In this document: in pieces, positions 17,977 to 26,789 of the stretch
Layout of the letters: each line of letters opens with the position of its first letter
Numbering within the stretch: position 1 is the stretch's first letter
Assembly: GCF_018919385.1 (NCBI RefSeq)
Contig: NZ_JAHLMF010000021.1
Coordinates: 336 to 45,339, forward strand
Direction of reading: 5' to 3'
DNA length: 45,004 bases
Source of the DNA: Geomonas diazotrophica
GTDB taxonomy: Bacteria; Desulfobacterota; Desulfuromonadia; Geobacterales; Geobacteraceae
Made by a program: the position numbers and the translations under genes
The notes under the pieces: generated by a model
Seen by the model: only the letters and a program-made list of their open reading frames with translations
Database searches by the model: none
Told to the model about the DNA's origin: nothing

Positions 17977-20239
17977 TCGTCTTCTCCTTGTAGGCAGGCT
18001 CGGGGTAATCGATGCGCTGGTGATAGATCCCCGCCAGTATCTGGTTGAAGCTCTTGGCTATCTCGTGCAGGTTCTTGAGTGTCAGCTCGCACTCGTCCAG
18101 CTGGCCGTCGATGAAGATGTTGTTGATGATCTTCTGCACCAACCCCTGGATCCTGGCCGGCGTCGGGTCGGTGAGGGTGCGCGAGGCGGCCTCCACGCAG
18201 TCGGCCAAAAGCACGAGCCCCGCCTCCCTGGTCTGCGGCTTGGGGCCGGGATAGCGGAAGTCCCGCTCGTCGACCGGGGGAGAGCCCGGCGTCTCGAGCC
18301 CCTTCGCCTTCAGGTAGAAGTAGTTGATCAGCGAGGTGCCGTGGGACTGCCGGATGATCTCGATGATCGGCTGCCCGATGCGGTGCTCCTTGGCGAGTTC
18401 GACCCCGTCCTTCATATGCGAGATCAGGATCAGCGCGCTCATGCTGGGGGAGAGCTTGTCGTGGCGGTTCTCGCCGTCGCGGATGTTCTCGATGAAGTAC
18501 TGCGGCTTCTTCAGCTTCCCGACGTCATGGTAGTAGGCGGCAACGCGCGCGAGCAGCGGGTTGGCGTTGATCGCCTCGGCGCCGGCCTCGACCATGTTCC
18601 CCACCAGGACGCTGTGGTGGTAGGTGCCGGGGGCGCGGATCATCAGTTCGCGCAGAAGCGGCGAGTTGAGGTTGGCCAGTTCCAGCAGCTTCACGTCGGT
18701 GGTGTACTGGAAGAGCGCCTCGATGAGCGGGATGGTGCCGGAAACGTAGACCGCGTTGATCAGGCCGCCCAGGAAGGCGAAGATGATGCAATAAAGCGGT
18801 TGCAGGGAAAGCGGGCTGTCGTTGTAGACGTGGAAGCAGACGGCGAGCGCCATGTTCACCGCGCTTACCTTGAACCCCGCGCTGTAGATGGTCCCCCGCT
18901 CCTTGCACTGGCGCACCCCGTGGGCGCCCACGATGCCTCCGAGCAGGGCGTAGACCACCACCTGCAGCGAGTTGTTCAGCATGATCCCGGTGAGCGGCGC
19001 CGTGATGGCGCAGTAGACCAGGGCGACCTCGGAGTTCAGGATGATCCTGACGATGATGGCGGAAGCCGCGAACGGGAAGAGGTAGAAGTAACTCGCCGTG
19101 TCGATGGAGGGGAAGAGCCCGCCAAGGGCGGTGGAAACGGCCGACACCAGCTTGAGGACCGCGAAGTTGGCCACCGTCAGAAGCGACAGCAGCAGGACGT
19201 CCTTGTTGCTCGGGTTGAACTTCCTGATGTTCTTGCGGCCGAAGCGGAACGGGGCGTAGCAGAGCACCAGGATCAGGCCGAAGATCCCCAGGCCGGTGAG
19301 AACGGGGGTACTGTTCCTGGTCTTGAAGATCTTCTCCAGCTTCATCGCCTGCTCGGAGGTCACCCGCTCCCCCACCCGGACGATCATCTCGCCGCGCTTC
19401 ATCTTGAAGAGCACCGGGCGCACCGCGGCGCGCGCCTCGCTCTTCTTGGTGTCGGTACCGTTGCGATCGAAGGTGAGGTTGGGCGCGATCATGCGCAGTG
19501 CCACCCCCTTCAGGAGTTCCAGGTCGTGGGGCGCCGCCCCCTGGGTCAGGGCGGCCTGGGAGAAGATGCGTCGCGCGGCGGGGAGGTCGATGCTCGCGCT
19601 GTAGTCGCCTCCGGCGACGTCCTGCCTGGTGGCATCATCCACCACCACGATGCCGTGGCGCAGGTCGGCGGCGAAGTGGCCGCGGTCGGCAACGATGCGC
19701 TGCCGGTACAGGGGGGCCAGCTGCCGCGCCAGGTCGGCGAGGAAAGCGCGCTGTTGCTTGACGCGGGAAAGTGCCGCGAGCTCCTGGGCCGAGATATCGA
19801 CGCCGAGCACGGCGACTGCCGCCTTGCGCCTGGCCTCCCCGTGCAGGGTGGGATCGTCCACGACATCCAGCGCGTCATCGAAGCGGCGCACCAGTTCAAT
19901 GTTGCCGTTGGCGGCGAGGGTGTAGACGAAGGGCGCGGCACCCTCCGCCTCCGCCCGTTTCTTCTCGGTCAGCAGCAGGTCCTCGATGAGGTAATCTTGG
20001 CTGGCACGGATGTCGGAGGTGGCAATGTCCCCCTCGCGGTACTGCACCGAGAGGAACTGCGGGCTCGGAATGATGAGCAGGGTGAGGAACAAGGCGGTGA
20101 GGAACAGCATGATGAAGCGGCTGCGCTTCTCATACCGGTCGCAGGTGAAACCCTGGGCAACCGCGTCCATCCAGCTGTCGCAAAGCCGGATCAGCGAACT
20201 CTTCTGAATTGTCTGTTTGTCGCCGCTTTCGGTGGGCAT
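17864..20239 (-). CDS. 7TM-HD cyclic-dinucleotide phosphodiesterase, PgpH type
   Basis: A 791-residue membrane protein of the 7TMR-HD family. It has an N-terminal membrane segment (about residues 42-60), a large extracytoplasmic 7TMR-HDED domain, seven membrane segments (about 320-530), and a cytoplasmic HD domain with HHSVLVGNMVEAGAEAI and YYHDVGKLKKP. PgpH of Listeria hydrolyses c-di-AMP, and homologues share this layout; the substrate here is inferred. ATG at 20239 is chosen, but TTG at 20248 gives three more residues and cannot be excluded. It heads the ybeY-dgkA/PAP2-corC-lnt-prfB run from a strong promoter. Confidence 0.9.
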   Translation of the reverse strand: MPTESGDKQTIQKSSLIRLCDSWMDAVAQGFTCDRYEKRSRFIMLFLTALFLTLLIIPSPQFLSVQYREGDIATSDIRASQDYLIEDLLLTEKKRAEAEGAAPFVYTLAANGNIELVRRFDDALDVVDDPTLHGEARRKAAVAVLGVDISAQELAALSRVKQQRAFLADLARQLAPLYRQRIVADRGHFAADLRHGIVVVDDATRQDVAGGDYSASIDLPAARRIFSQAALTQGAAPHDLELLKGVALRMIAPNLTFDRNGTDTKKSEARAAVRPVLFKMKRGEMIVRVGERVTSEQAMKLEKIFKTRNSTPVLTGLGIFGLILVLCYAPFRFGRKNIRKFNPSNKDVLLLSLLTVANFAVLKLVSAVSTALGGLFPSIDTASYFYLFPFAASAIIVRIILNSEVALVYCAITAPLTGIMLNNSLQVVVYALLGGIVGAHGVRQCKERGTIYSAGFKVSAVNMALAVCFHVYNDSPLSLQPLYCIIFAFLGGLINAVYVSGTIPLIEALFQYTTDVKLLELANLNSPLLRELMIRAPGTYHHSVLVGNMVEAGAEAINANPLLARVAAYYHDVGKLKKPQYFIENIRDGENRHDKLSPSMSALILISHMKDGVELAKEHRIGQPIIEIIRQSHGTSLINYFYLKAKGLETPGSPPVDERDFRYPGPKPQTREAGLVLLADCVEAASRTLTDPTPARIQGLVQKIINNIFIDGQLDECELTLKNLHEIAKSFNQILAGIYHQRIDYPEPAYKEKTIAKKPEDNDSESPKADTGREDAAAKGGAEDLRRLGMS

Positions 20240-20298
20240 TATCTTCAATGGTTCCCGTGTCGTAAGGACAGAGACTGCAAGAATAGCAGCAAGGGGAC

Positions 20299-20328
20299 AA
20301 TATATCCCGTTTATTTGAGTACTGTCAA
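20299..20328 (-). promoter_or_regulatory. Promoter of the pgpH-ybeY-lnt-prfB run
   Basis: Minus strand TTGACA (20323-20328), an 18-nt spacer and TATATT (20299-20304), about 50-60 nt upstream of the pgpH start. It is one of the best sigma-70 matches in the window. No intrinsic terminator is evident in the genes that follow until after prfB. Confidence 0.65.
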
Positions 20329-20333
20329 TCTAA

Positions 20334-21779
<1,446 letters not shown>

Positions 21780-21816
21780 GGGCGAATAAACATTCGCCAG
21801 CTCTTTGGATGTACCA

Positions 21817-21850
21817 AGGGCGCACCCTCAGCGGGTGCGCCCTTTTCTTT
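21817..21850 (+). terminator. Intrinsic terminator after eno
   Basis: A perfect 10-bp stem (GGGCGCACCC at 21818-21827 with its complement at 21833-21842) followed by TTTTCTTT. A second hairpin (GGCGAAT/ATTCGCC, 21782-21799) directly follows the eno stop codon. Confidence 0.92.
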
Positions 21851-21896
21851 GTCCCTCCCCCCGGACCCGGGATCATCACATGCGGGGCAGATTCCC

Positions 21897-21932
21897 TTGC
21901 GCCTTCTTCCTCATGAAGGTATACTCCGTCCC
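21897..21932 (+). promoter_or_regulatory. Promoter abutting the start codon of the RluA-type gene (leaderless)
   Basis: TTGCGC (21897-21902), a 17-nt spacer, TATACT (21920-21925), then 7 nt to ATG at 21933. Transcription would begin at or next to the start codon. Confidence 0.5.
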
Positions 21933-22844
21933 ATGTTAACCTACCAGATAACGGCCCAAGACCACCTGCGGCGCGTGGACAGCTTCATGCGCAACCTCCT
22001 TCCCAGCGCGCAGTTCTCCTACATCAAAAAGCTGATCAACTCGGGGCACCTCAAGGTGAACGGTGTTCCGGCCGAGCCCGGCGACGCCCTGCACTTCGCC
22101 GACCAGGTGACGCTCAAGGAGAGCGCGAAGACCGCGGCCTTCCTGGCCCGGCTCACCCCGGAACTGGACATACTGTTCGAGGACAGCTGGATCCTCTGCC
22201 TGAACAAGCCGGCAGGGCTGGCCGTGCACCGTACCGAAGATCCCGAAGAGATCACCCTGGTCGACCTGGCCGAGGCGCTGCTGAAAAAGCGCGACGGGGT
22301 CGGGAGGCTGCGCCCGGTGAACCGGCTGGACAAGGGGACGTCGGGGGCCATCATCCTGGCCAAGAGCGCGGTTGCCGCCGGGATGTTCGGCAAGATGGTG
22401 CAGGAGGAAGGGCTCGGCAAACTGTACCTTGCCATGGTGGAGGGGAAGTTGCAGAAACAGGGAACCATCGATGCCGCTTTGGACGGCAAGGAGTCCCAGA
22501 CCAGCTACCAGAGGATCTTCCAGGGGGGAGGGGTTTCCCTGCTGGCCGTGTACCCGCTCACCGGGCGCATGCACCAGATCAGGCAGCATTTCAGGATGAT
22601 CGGGCACCCGATCCTGGGCGACAAGCGCTACGGCGGCAGGGGGCTCTCCGGCTTCACCGGGCACGCGCTGCACTCCTTCCGGACCACGCTGATTCACCCG
22701 GCCACGGGGGAGGAAATCGACATCCCGGCGCCCTTGCCGGAACAGCTGCTGCGGCTTGCTACCCGCTGCGGTGCGGTGAGCGACGAGTCCTTCCTGAGGA
22801 CCCTGAACGAGGTCCCGGCCGCCGAGACACTGGCACTTTCCTAG
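21933..22844 (+). CDS. RluA-family pseudouridine synthase
   Basis: A 303-residue RNA-modifying enzyme. An S4 RNA-binding domain (about 15-70, with FSYIKKLINSGHLKVNG) is followed by the catalytic domain with NRLDKGTSG (catalytic Asp; most family members have HRLD) and the C-terminal TGRMHQIRQHF. It isomerises specific uridines in rRNA or tRNA; which ones is unknown, and it resembles RluC/RluD in layout. I chose ATG at 21933, with the promoter just upstream; there is only a weak GAAGG 10 nt away. Its stop codon overlaps the pcm stop codon on the other strand, so transcription of the two is convergent. Confidence 0.88.
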   Translation: MLTYQITAQDHLRRVDSFMRNLLPSAQFSYIKKLINSGHLKVNGVPAEPGDALHFADQVTLKESAKTAAFLARLTPELDILFEDSWILCLNKPAGLAVHRTEDPEEITLVDLAEALLKKRDGVGRLRPVNRLDKGTSGAIILAKSAVAAGMFGKMVQEEGLGKLYLAMVEGKLQKQGTIDAALDGKESQTSYQRIFQGGGVSLLAVYPLTGRMHQIRQHFRMIGHPILGDKRYGGRGLSGFTGHALHSFRTTLIHPATGEEIDIPAPLPEQLLRLATRCGAVSDESFLRTLNEVPAAETLALS

Positions 22845-23506
22845 TCCTCCCACCCCTGCGCGCCGATCAGCGGCACGAAACGGACCCCGCAGAGGGCTTC
22901 CCGGTGCAGCGCACCTTCTTTATCGCGGCGCACACGCACCAGGTCCTGCAGGTGGGGGGTCGGCCCGACGGGGATCACCAGCCGCCCTCCCGGCGCCAGT
23001 TGCAGCTCAAGCTCCTCCGGAACACCGGGCGCTCCGGCGGTCACCACGATGGCATCGTAAGGGGCATGTTCCTGCCACCCCAGGGTGCCGTCCCCCAGGC
23101 GCACCGCCACGTTGCCGTAGCCGAGCTCGCGCAGGCGCTCCGCGGCCAGGTGCGCCAGGGACGGGAGCCGTTCCACGGTGAAGACCTGGGCCGCGCACAG
23201 ACTCAAGACGGCTGCCGCGTAACCGGAGCCGGTGCCGATCTCCAGGACCTTCTCGGTCCCCTGCAACTCCAGCGCCTCGATCATGTAGGCGACGATGTAG
23301 GGCTGGGAGATGGTCTGCCCCTCCTGGATCGGCAGCGGGCCGTCCTCGTAGGCCAAAAGCTCAAGGCCGGCGGGAAGAAACGACTCCCTGGGCACCTCGC
23401 GCATCGCCCTCAACACCGCCGCGTCCCGGATGCCGCGCCCCACGAGGTGCAGGCTCAGCATCTGCTCCTTCCTCGCTTCGAGTTCCCTTTTCGCATTGCT
23501 GCTCAT
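22841..23506 (-). CDS. pcm: Protein-L-isoaspartate O-methyltransferase
   Basis: A 221-residue SAM-dependent enzyme that repairs isoaspartyl damage in proteins. The family signature PIQEGQTISQPYIVAYMIEAL is followed by the SAM-binding motif VLEIGTGSGYAAAVLS. The GDGTLGW motif lies further on. The start ATG at 23506 has GGAGGAG seven bases upstream; the longer open frame upstream has no similarity. Convergent with the RluA-type gene: their stop codons overlap by 4 nt (CTAG). A plausible promoter lies 20 nt upstream. Confidence 0.94.
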   Translation of the reverse strand: MSSNAKRELEARKEQMLSLHLVGRGIRDAAVLRAMREVPRESFLPAGLELLAYEDGPLPIQEGQTISQPYIVAYMIEALELQGTEKVLEIGTGSGYAAAVLSLCAAQVFTVERLPSLAHLAAERLRELGYGNVAVRLGDGTLGWQEHAPYDAIVVTAGAPGVPEELELQLAPGGRLVIPVGPTPHLQDLVRVRRDKEGALHREALCGVRFVPLIGAQGWED

Positions 23507-23525
23507 GGCTCCTCCAGAAAGGTCA

Positions 23526-23553
23526 ATGGTACCACAGTGGTGTTCTGTAACAA
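23526..23553 (-). promoter_or_regulatory. pcm promoter candidate
   Basis: Minus strand TTGTTA (23548-23553), a 16-nt spacer and TACCAT (23526-23531). Transcription would begin about 5-10 nt after the -10 box, within 15 nt of the pcm start, leaving a leader just long enough for the GGAGGAG Shine-Dalgarno. Confidence 0.4.
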
Positions 23554-23681
23554 CGGCGGCACGGCGGCAGTATTGCACGACTGATCGCCGTGTTCCGAGC
23601 CGTCGCAACAGTAGCAGCTGCGGGTCTTACAGCATCAGACAAAACCGCCTCGAATCACAAAAACCACGCCCATTCAGGCTG

Positions 23682-23715
23682 TTGACTCTTATGCAAGGCA
23701 GGGGTACACTATAAT
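23682..23715 (+). promoter_or_regulatory. Strong sigma-70 promoter of the structured RNA
   Basis: TTGACT (23682-23687), an exact 17-nt spacer, then TACACT (23705-23710). An overlapping second -10-like TATAAT lies at 23710-23715. Predicted transcription start is near 23717-23722. There is no protein gene for over 800 nt downstream. Confidence 0.7.
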
Positions 23716-23728
23716 CGTAACAAAGAGA

Positions 23729-23742
23729 TGTTCTTTGAAAAC
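23729..23742 (+). promoter_or_regulatory. boxA-like element at the 5' end of the structured RNA
   Basis: TGTTCTTTGAAAAC shares the 11-nt core TCTTTGAAAAC with the rRNA leader at the left edge of the window. boxA recruits the Nus antitermination complex, which is used on rRNA and other long untranslated RNAs. Part of the motif (TCTTTG) can also pair with CAAAGA at 23721-23726. Confidence 0.6.
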
Positions 23743-24132
23743 AGCTCTGGGGTACAGGTAAAGGTGGCGTGAGGTACCCTGATTATTCCACACTGAAAAT
23801 TTCCCAGGTATCAGACGTGGTGTGCAATCCCGATGCTGCTAAAGGAATTGCCTGAAGCGTTTCCCGGGGAGATGCTTTACAAAAGAGCGTGGTCTCACAT
23901 AAACCTTTACGGCACTTTGGAGCTAGTAGCTGGCGCTTAAGGAGATCAAGCCGATTGGCCTATAAATCTCATCCGTCATGCGCGTAACAACCGCTTCAAA
24001 AAGGGGAAGAAACCGCGAGAAACGGGTGGCATGGTCCTGCCGGAGCATGTCTCTACGCCCGATGGAAAAGCTTCCACCGGCGGATAGGGGTAAAGGATCT
24101 CGAGATTTAAGCGCCAGTTACATTTAAAGGGA

Positions 24133-24162
24133 AGGCCCAATGCATCGGCATCGGGCCTTTTT
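24133..24162 (+). terminator. Intrinsic terminator of the structured RNA
   Basis: GGCCC/GGGCC and ATGC/GCAT stacked with one A-C mismatch around a 4-nt ATCG loop (24134-24157), followed by TTTTT. It defines the 3' end of the transcript starting near 23717. Confidence 0.85.
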
Positions 24163-24184
24163 CGTGTCCGCGGTTCCTGCAGCC

Positions 24185-24330
24185 GTCCCCCATCCCTCCC
24201 CATCCCTCCCCATCCCTCCCCATCCCTCCCCATCCCTTCCCGGCCCTTCCCGGCCCTTCCCGGCCCTTCCCGGCCTTCCCGCCCTTCCCGCCCTTCCCGC
24301 CCGTCTCGCCCCGCCCTCGCCCCTCCCTTC
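24185..24330. repeat. C-rich/G-rich tandem repeat block
   Basis: Five copies of a 10-bp unit (CATCCCTCCC type, 24191-24240) pass into three to four copies of CGGCCCTTCC and then a 9-bp unit CGCCCTTCC. The minus strand is a continuous series of G3-G4 runs with short gaps, the pattern of multiple G-quadruplexes. It lies directly downstream of the structured-RNA terminator. Open frames through it are low-complexity Gly/Arg or Pro/Ser and not real genes. Confidence 0.85.
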
Positions 24331-24460
24331 CCGCCATCAACCGGGCCCCGTACCCAACCACCCCTGTACAAGCGTTGAAAGTGCCGGAGACGCGCACGGA
24401 TGGAGCATCCCCCTGTCATATGCGGCTTGCACCCGATTCGAAGGGAAAAGGCCCGCCGGC

Positions 24461-24480
24461 CGAAGCCTTGGCGAAGGCTG
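24461..24480. repeat. Short palindromic element, possible dispersed repeat
   Basis: AGCCTT-GGCG-AAGGCT (24464-24479) is a perfect 6-bp hairpin within a GC-rich context. This motif (CCTTGGCGAAGG) resembles a palindrome dispersed between genes in many bacterial genomes. Only one copy is in the window, so this cannot be shown here. Confidence 0.4.
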
Positions 24481-24559
24481 GAGGCGCGATGCAGCGGGAA
24501 CCGGGAGTGCTATACTTAGCCAGCGCTAATCCTGTCAAATTCAAACAACGGAGGTAGCC

Positions 24560-25054
24560 ATGCCACACGGATCCAGAATAACTATGGAAGAGAAAGGACA
24601 AATGGCGGCCCGCAGCCCCGAGCCTTACCTGCCCAAACGCGGGCCTGTGGACGGAACCGTCTGCAAGGGGTGCGGCATCGTCTACCACAACAAACGCTGG
24701 CAAATCGAAGGCGCATCTTCTGCCGCCCCCAAGGGAGACGTACTCTGCCCCGCCTGCCAGCGCATCGTCGGGCAGGATCCGGCCGGCGTCGTCACCCTTT
24801 CGGGAGCGTACCTGGCACAGCACAGGGAGGAGATACTGAACACGGTGAAACAACAGGAGACGAAGCACAGGGAGAAGAACCCCTTGGGGCGCATCATGGA
24901 GATCAGGGAGGAGGATGGCGGCATCATCGTCACCACGACGGAGGACAAGCTGGCCCAGAAGATCGGACGCGAGCTTTACAAGTCGCAGCGCGGCGAGTTG
25001 CACTACAAGTGGAGCCATGAACAGCGCATGGTTCGCGTGGAGTGGAGCCGCTGA
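24560..25054 (+). CDS. Zinc-ribbon protein, BCAM0308-like
   Basis: A 164-residue cytoplasmic protein. Two CxxC pairs (C35/C38 and C63/C66) form a zinc ribbon near the N-terminus, within CKGCGIVYHNKRW and LCPACQRI. The C-terminal half is an alpha/beta domain with EEDGGIIVTTTEDKLAQKIGREL. The layout resembles the BCAM0308 family, whose role is unknown; a nucleic-acid binding function is possible. ATG at 24560 is preceded by GGAGG. It is monocistronic and followed by a strong terminator. A -10-like TATACT (24511-24516) lies upstream, without a good -35. Confidence 0.75.
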   Translation: MPHGSRITMEEKGQMAARSPEPYLPKRGPVDGTVCKGCGIVYHNKRWQIEGASSAAPKGDVLCPACQRIVGQDPAGVVTLSGAYLAQHREEILNTVKQQETKHREKNPLGRIMEIREEDGGIIVTTTEDKLAQKIGRELYKSQRGELHYKWSHEQRMVRVEWSR

Positions 25055-25076
25055 CTCCTCGAAGGCCCAAACGAAA

Positions 25077-25110
25077 AGCCCCCCTTGCCTTGCGGCAGGG
25101 GGGGCTTTTT
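25077..25110. terminator. Bidirectional intrinsic terminator
   Basis: A long GC stem of GCCCCCC-TTGCC with GGCAGGGGGGGC, followed on the plus strand by TTTTTCTTTTTT and preceded by AAAA. It ends the zinc-ribbon gene and, read on the minus strand, the S1-domain/DUF3820 transcript. Confidence 0.85.
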
Positions 25111-25132
25111 CTTTTTTGAAGGGAGCGGCCGA

Positions 25133-25360
25133 TCAGCCGCGACGCAGCGGATCGAACAGGTACTCCAGGCCGTTGGCCTTCACCTCGTACATGCACTCGA
25201 GCATGGCTCCGAGGTCCCCTTCCGGGAACCCCTTCTGCCTCATCCAGACCAGGTACGGCTCAGGCAGGTCCACCAGCAGTGAGCCGGCGTACTTGCCGTA
25301 GGGCATCCGGGTGCGGGCAAGCTTCAGCAGTTGGGCGGGGTCGGGAAACAGCTCCTCCAA
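25133..25360 (-). CDS. DUF3820 family protein
   Basis: A 75-residue protein with the DUF3820 pattern: MPYGKYAGSLLVDLPEPYLVWM, then GFPEGDLGAMLECMYEVKANGLEYL. Homologues are small proteins also found next to exonucleases; function unknown. The start is TTG at 25360, with AAGGG seven bases upstream, inside the end of the S1-domain gene, whose stop codon is 4 nt away; the two are probably translated from one message. Confidence 0.85.
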   Translation of the reverse strand: MEELFPDPAQLLKLARTRMPYGKYAGSLLVDLPEPYLVWMRQKGFPEGDLGAMLECMYEVKANGLEYLFDPLRRG

Positions 25361-25363
25361 CGT

Positions 25364-26566
25364 CTATCCCTTCAGCTTCGCCTTGAGCAGGTCGCCCAGG
25401 GTGCCCATCCCCTTGGGGGCCTCTGCCACGGTCTTCTTGTAGGCGTCCATGCTCTGGGCCTGCTCCTCTGCTGCACGGCTCACCGAAGCCAGGGCGAGCG
25501 AGATCTTTTTAGCCTCGCGATCCACCGACTCGACCTTCACCTCGACCTCCTGACCTTCGCTGAGGACCTCCTTCGGGTGCTGAATCCTCTTGCCGGCCCC
25601 GAGCTTCGAGATGTGGATCAGACCGTCCACGCCACTGGCCAGGGTCACGAAGGCGCCAAAGGGGGTGAGCCTTGCCACCTTGCCGTTCTGGTAGGACCCC
25701 TCCGGGAAGGCGCTCGCCGCCTCTTCCCAAGGATCAGCCAGCGTATCTTTCAAGGAGAAGGAGATGCGGTTCTTTTCCCAGTCGATCCCTTTCACCACGA
25801 CCTCTACTTCCTGGCCGACGGAGAGGACCTCGCTCACGTGGTTCACGCGCGCCCAGGCCACCTCGGAAACCGGCAGGAGCCCCTCGACGGCGCCGATGGA
25901 AACGAAGGCGCCGAAGTCGCGCAGCGAGGTGACGGTCCCCTTCACGCGGTCGCCCACGTTGAGGGTTTCCTTAAGCGCGTCCTTCTGCTGCTGCAGTTCC
26001 TCCTCGAGCAGCGCGCGATGGGACAGGACGATGTTGCGCCCCTTCTCGGAATACTCGGTGATCTTGAAAGACATCTGCTTGCCCAAAAGGGCCGCGGTGT
26101 CCTCCACCCTTCTCAGGGCGATCTGGGAGAACGGGCAGAAAGCGCGGGAACCGGCGACCTTGACCTCGAAACCTCCCTTTACTTCCTTTTCGACCACGCC
26201 CTGGACCGGGATGCCGGCGGCGTAAGCCTCTTCGAGCTGCGCGTTGCCGGCGGAGTGGCTGCCGCCACCGCCAAGCTTGGTGGTGAAACGCATCTCGTTG
26301 TTGCGCGAAGAGACGAACCAGGCGGTGACCTTGTCACCGACCTTGACGCTCAGGTTGCCATCGGCGTCAAGGAGCTCCTTGATGTCGAGGACCCCTTCGC
26401 CTTTGCGGCCGGTGTCCAGAAAGATCCAGTCCTTGGCGATCTGCAGTACCGTCGCCTCGACTTTTGCACCCGGCTCCAGTCGGCCGGCGTCCTTCTGGCT
26501 CCGCTCGAACAGATCGGCAAAGCTCTCCTCTTCGGTTTCCATCTCTTCCCTGTGATCGTTATCCAT
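25364..26566 (-). CDS. S1 RNA-binding domain protein (four S1 repeats)
   Basis: A 400-residue RNA-binding protein with four S1-type OB folds at about 30-100, 115-185, 205-275 and 290-360. The last two are the best conserved (VKGTVTSLRDFGAFVSIG-EGLLPVSEVAW and GKVARLTPFGAFVTL-GVDGLIHISKLG). It resembles the S1 protein or the RpsA-like proteins of deltaproteobacteria, but with four repeats it is shorter than the six-repeat ribosomal protein S1. ATG at 26566 with AGAGG upstream. It precedes DUF3820 in an operon. Confidence 0.9.
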   Translation of the reverse strand: MDNDHREEMETEEESFADLFERSQKDAGRLEPGAKVEATVLQIAKDWIFLDTGRKGEGVLDIKELLDADGNLSVKVGDKVTAWFVSSRNNEMRFTTKLGGGGSHSAGNAQLEEAYAAGIPVQGVVEKEVKGGFEVKVAGSRAFCPFSQIALRRVEDTAALLGKQMSFKITEYSEKGRNIVLSHRALLEEELQQQKDALKETLNVGDRVKGTVTSLRDFGAFVSIGAVEGLLPVSEVAWARVNHVSEVLSVGQEVEVVVKGIDWEKNRISFSLKDTLADPWEEAASAFPEGSYQNGKVARLTPFGAFVTLASGVDGLIHISKLGAGKRIQHPKEVLSEGQEVEVKVESVDREAKKISLALASVSRAAEEQAQSMDAYKKTVAEAPKGMGTLGDLLKAKLKG

Positions 26567-26610
26567 TTAAGTACCTCTTCAACGTAATTGTTGCGCTTTA
26601 GCACTCATGG

Positions 26611-26640
26611 AGCATACAGGGGACCCCGTACCCTTGTCAA
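26611..26640 (-). promoter_or_regulatory. Promoter of the S1-domain gene
   Basis: Minus strand TTGACA (26635-26640), an 18-nt spacer and TATGCT (26611-26616), about 40 nt upstream of the start codon. Confidence 0.55.
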
Positions 26641-26789
26641 CTACTTGAGCCCCTGCCAACTCATGTTTTAAGACTGTGCGCGCCGCCAAACAGGGTAAAA
26701 GGAGCCGACTGGGGCACGCGGACCGTACATGAAGGCACGCAAGAGGCCCCGGACGGCAGCTTAGCCCGGGGCAACAAGTAAAACTTTCT

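Larger units (their letters stand above)
23717..24162 (+). ncRNA. Candidate large structured non-coding RNA, about 445 nt, family not recognised
   Basis: A promoter, a boxA-like element and an intrinsic terminator bracket about 445 nt without a plausible reading frame. Helices visible by eye: 23750-23755 with 23774-23779; 23824-23830 with 23844-23851; a 10-bp hairpin 23855-23864/23868-23877; and a long-range stem of GGCGCTTAA (23932-23940) plus GAGATC (23942-23947) with GATCTC (24096-24101) plus TTAAGCGCC (24107-24115). Inside that stem lies a three-way junction closed by 24023-24028/24056-24061, and a TGGAA/TTCCA hairpin at 24063-24076. The 7-mer CCTTTAC (23904-23910) can pair with either of two GTAAAGG copies (23758-23764, 24090-24096). 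I checked for tmRNA, RNase P RNA, SRP RNA, 6S, group I and II intron signatures and see none. No adjacent gene is in phase to be regulated, so it looks like a stand-alone RNA. No covariation test could be run. Confidence 0.62.

Noticed and set aside
24022-24045. GGGTGGCA inside the structured RNA as a T-box antiterminator
   Set aside because: The rest of the T-box consensus (ACCGCG) is absent, there is no specifier loop arrangement and no synthetase or amino-acid gene downstream.
24191-24330. Repeat block as a CRISPR array
   Set aside because: The units are 9-10 bp with no unique spacers, unlike CRISPR repeats of 24-37 bp.
23976-24419. Gly/Arg-rich minus-strand frame through the tandem repeat
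   Set aside because: Only low-complexity translation of the G-rich repeat; no promoter or ribosome site.
24411-24450. tRNA-like T-arm (TTCGAATC) on the minus strand
   Set aside because: No anticodon or acceptor stem can be built around it.
26735-26775. GEMM (c-di-GMP) riboswitch upstream of the 58-aa gene
   Set aside because: There is a GC hairpin and a CACGCAA motif, but the GCAAAGC receptor and second helix are missing and it lies upstream of the sigma-28 start site.
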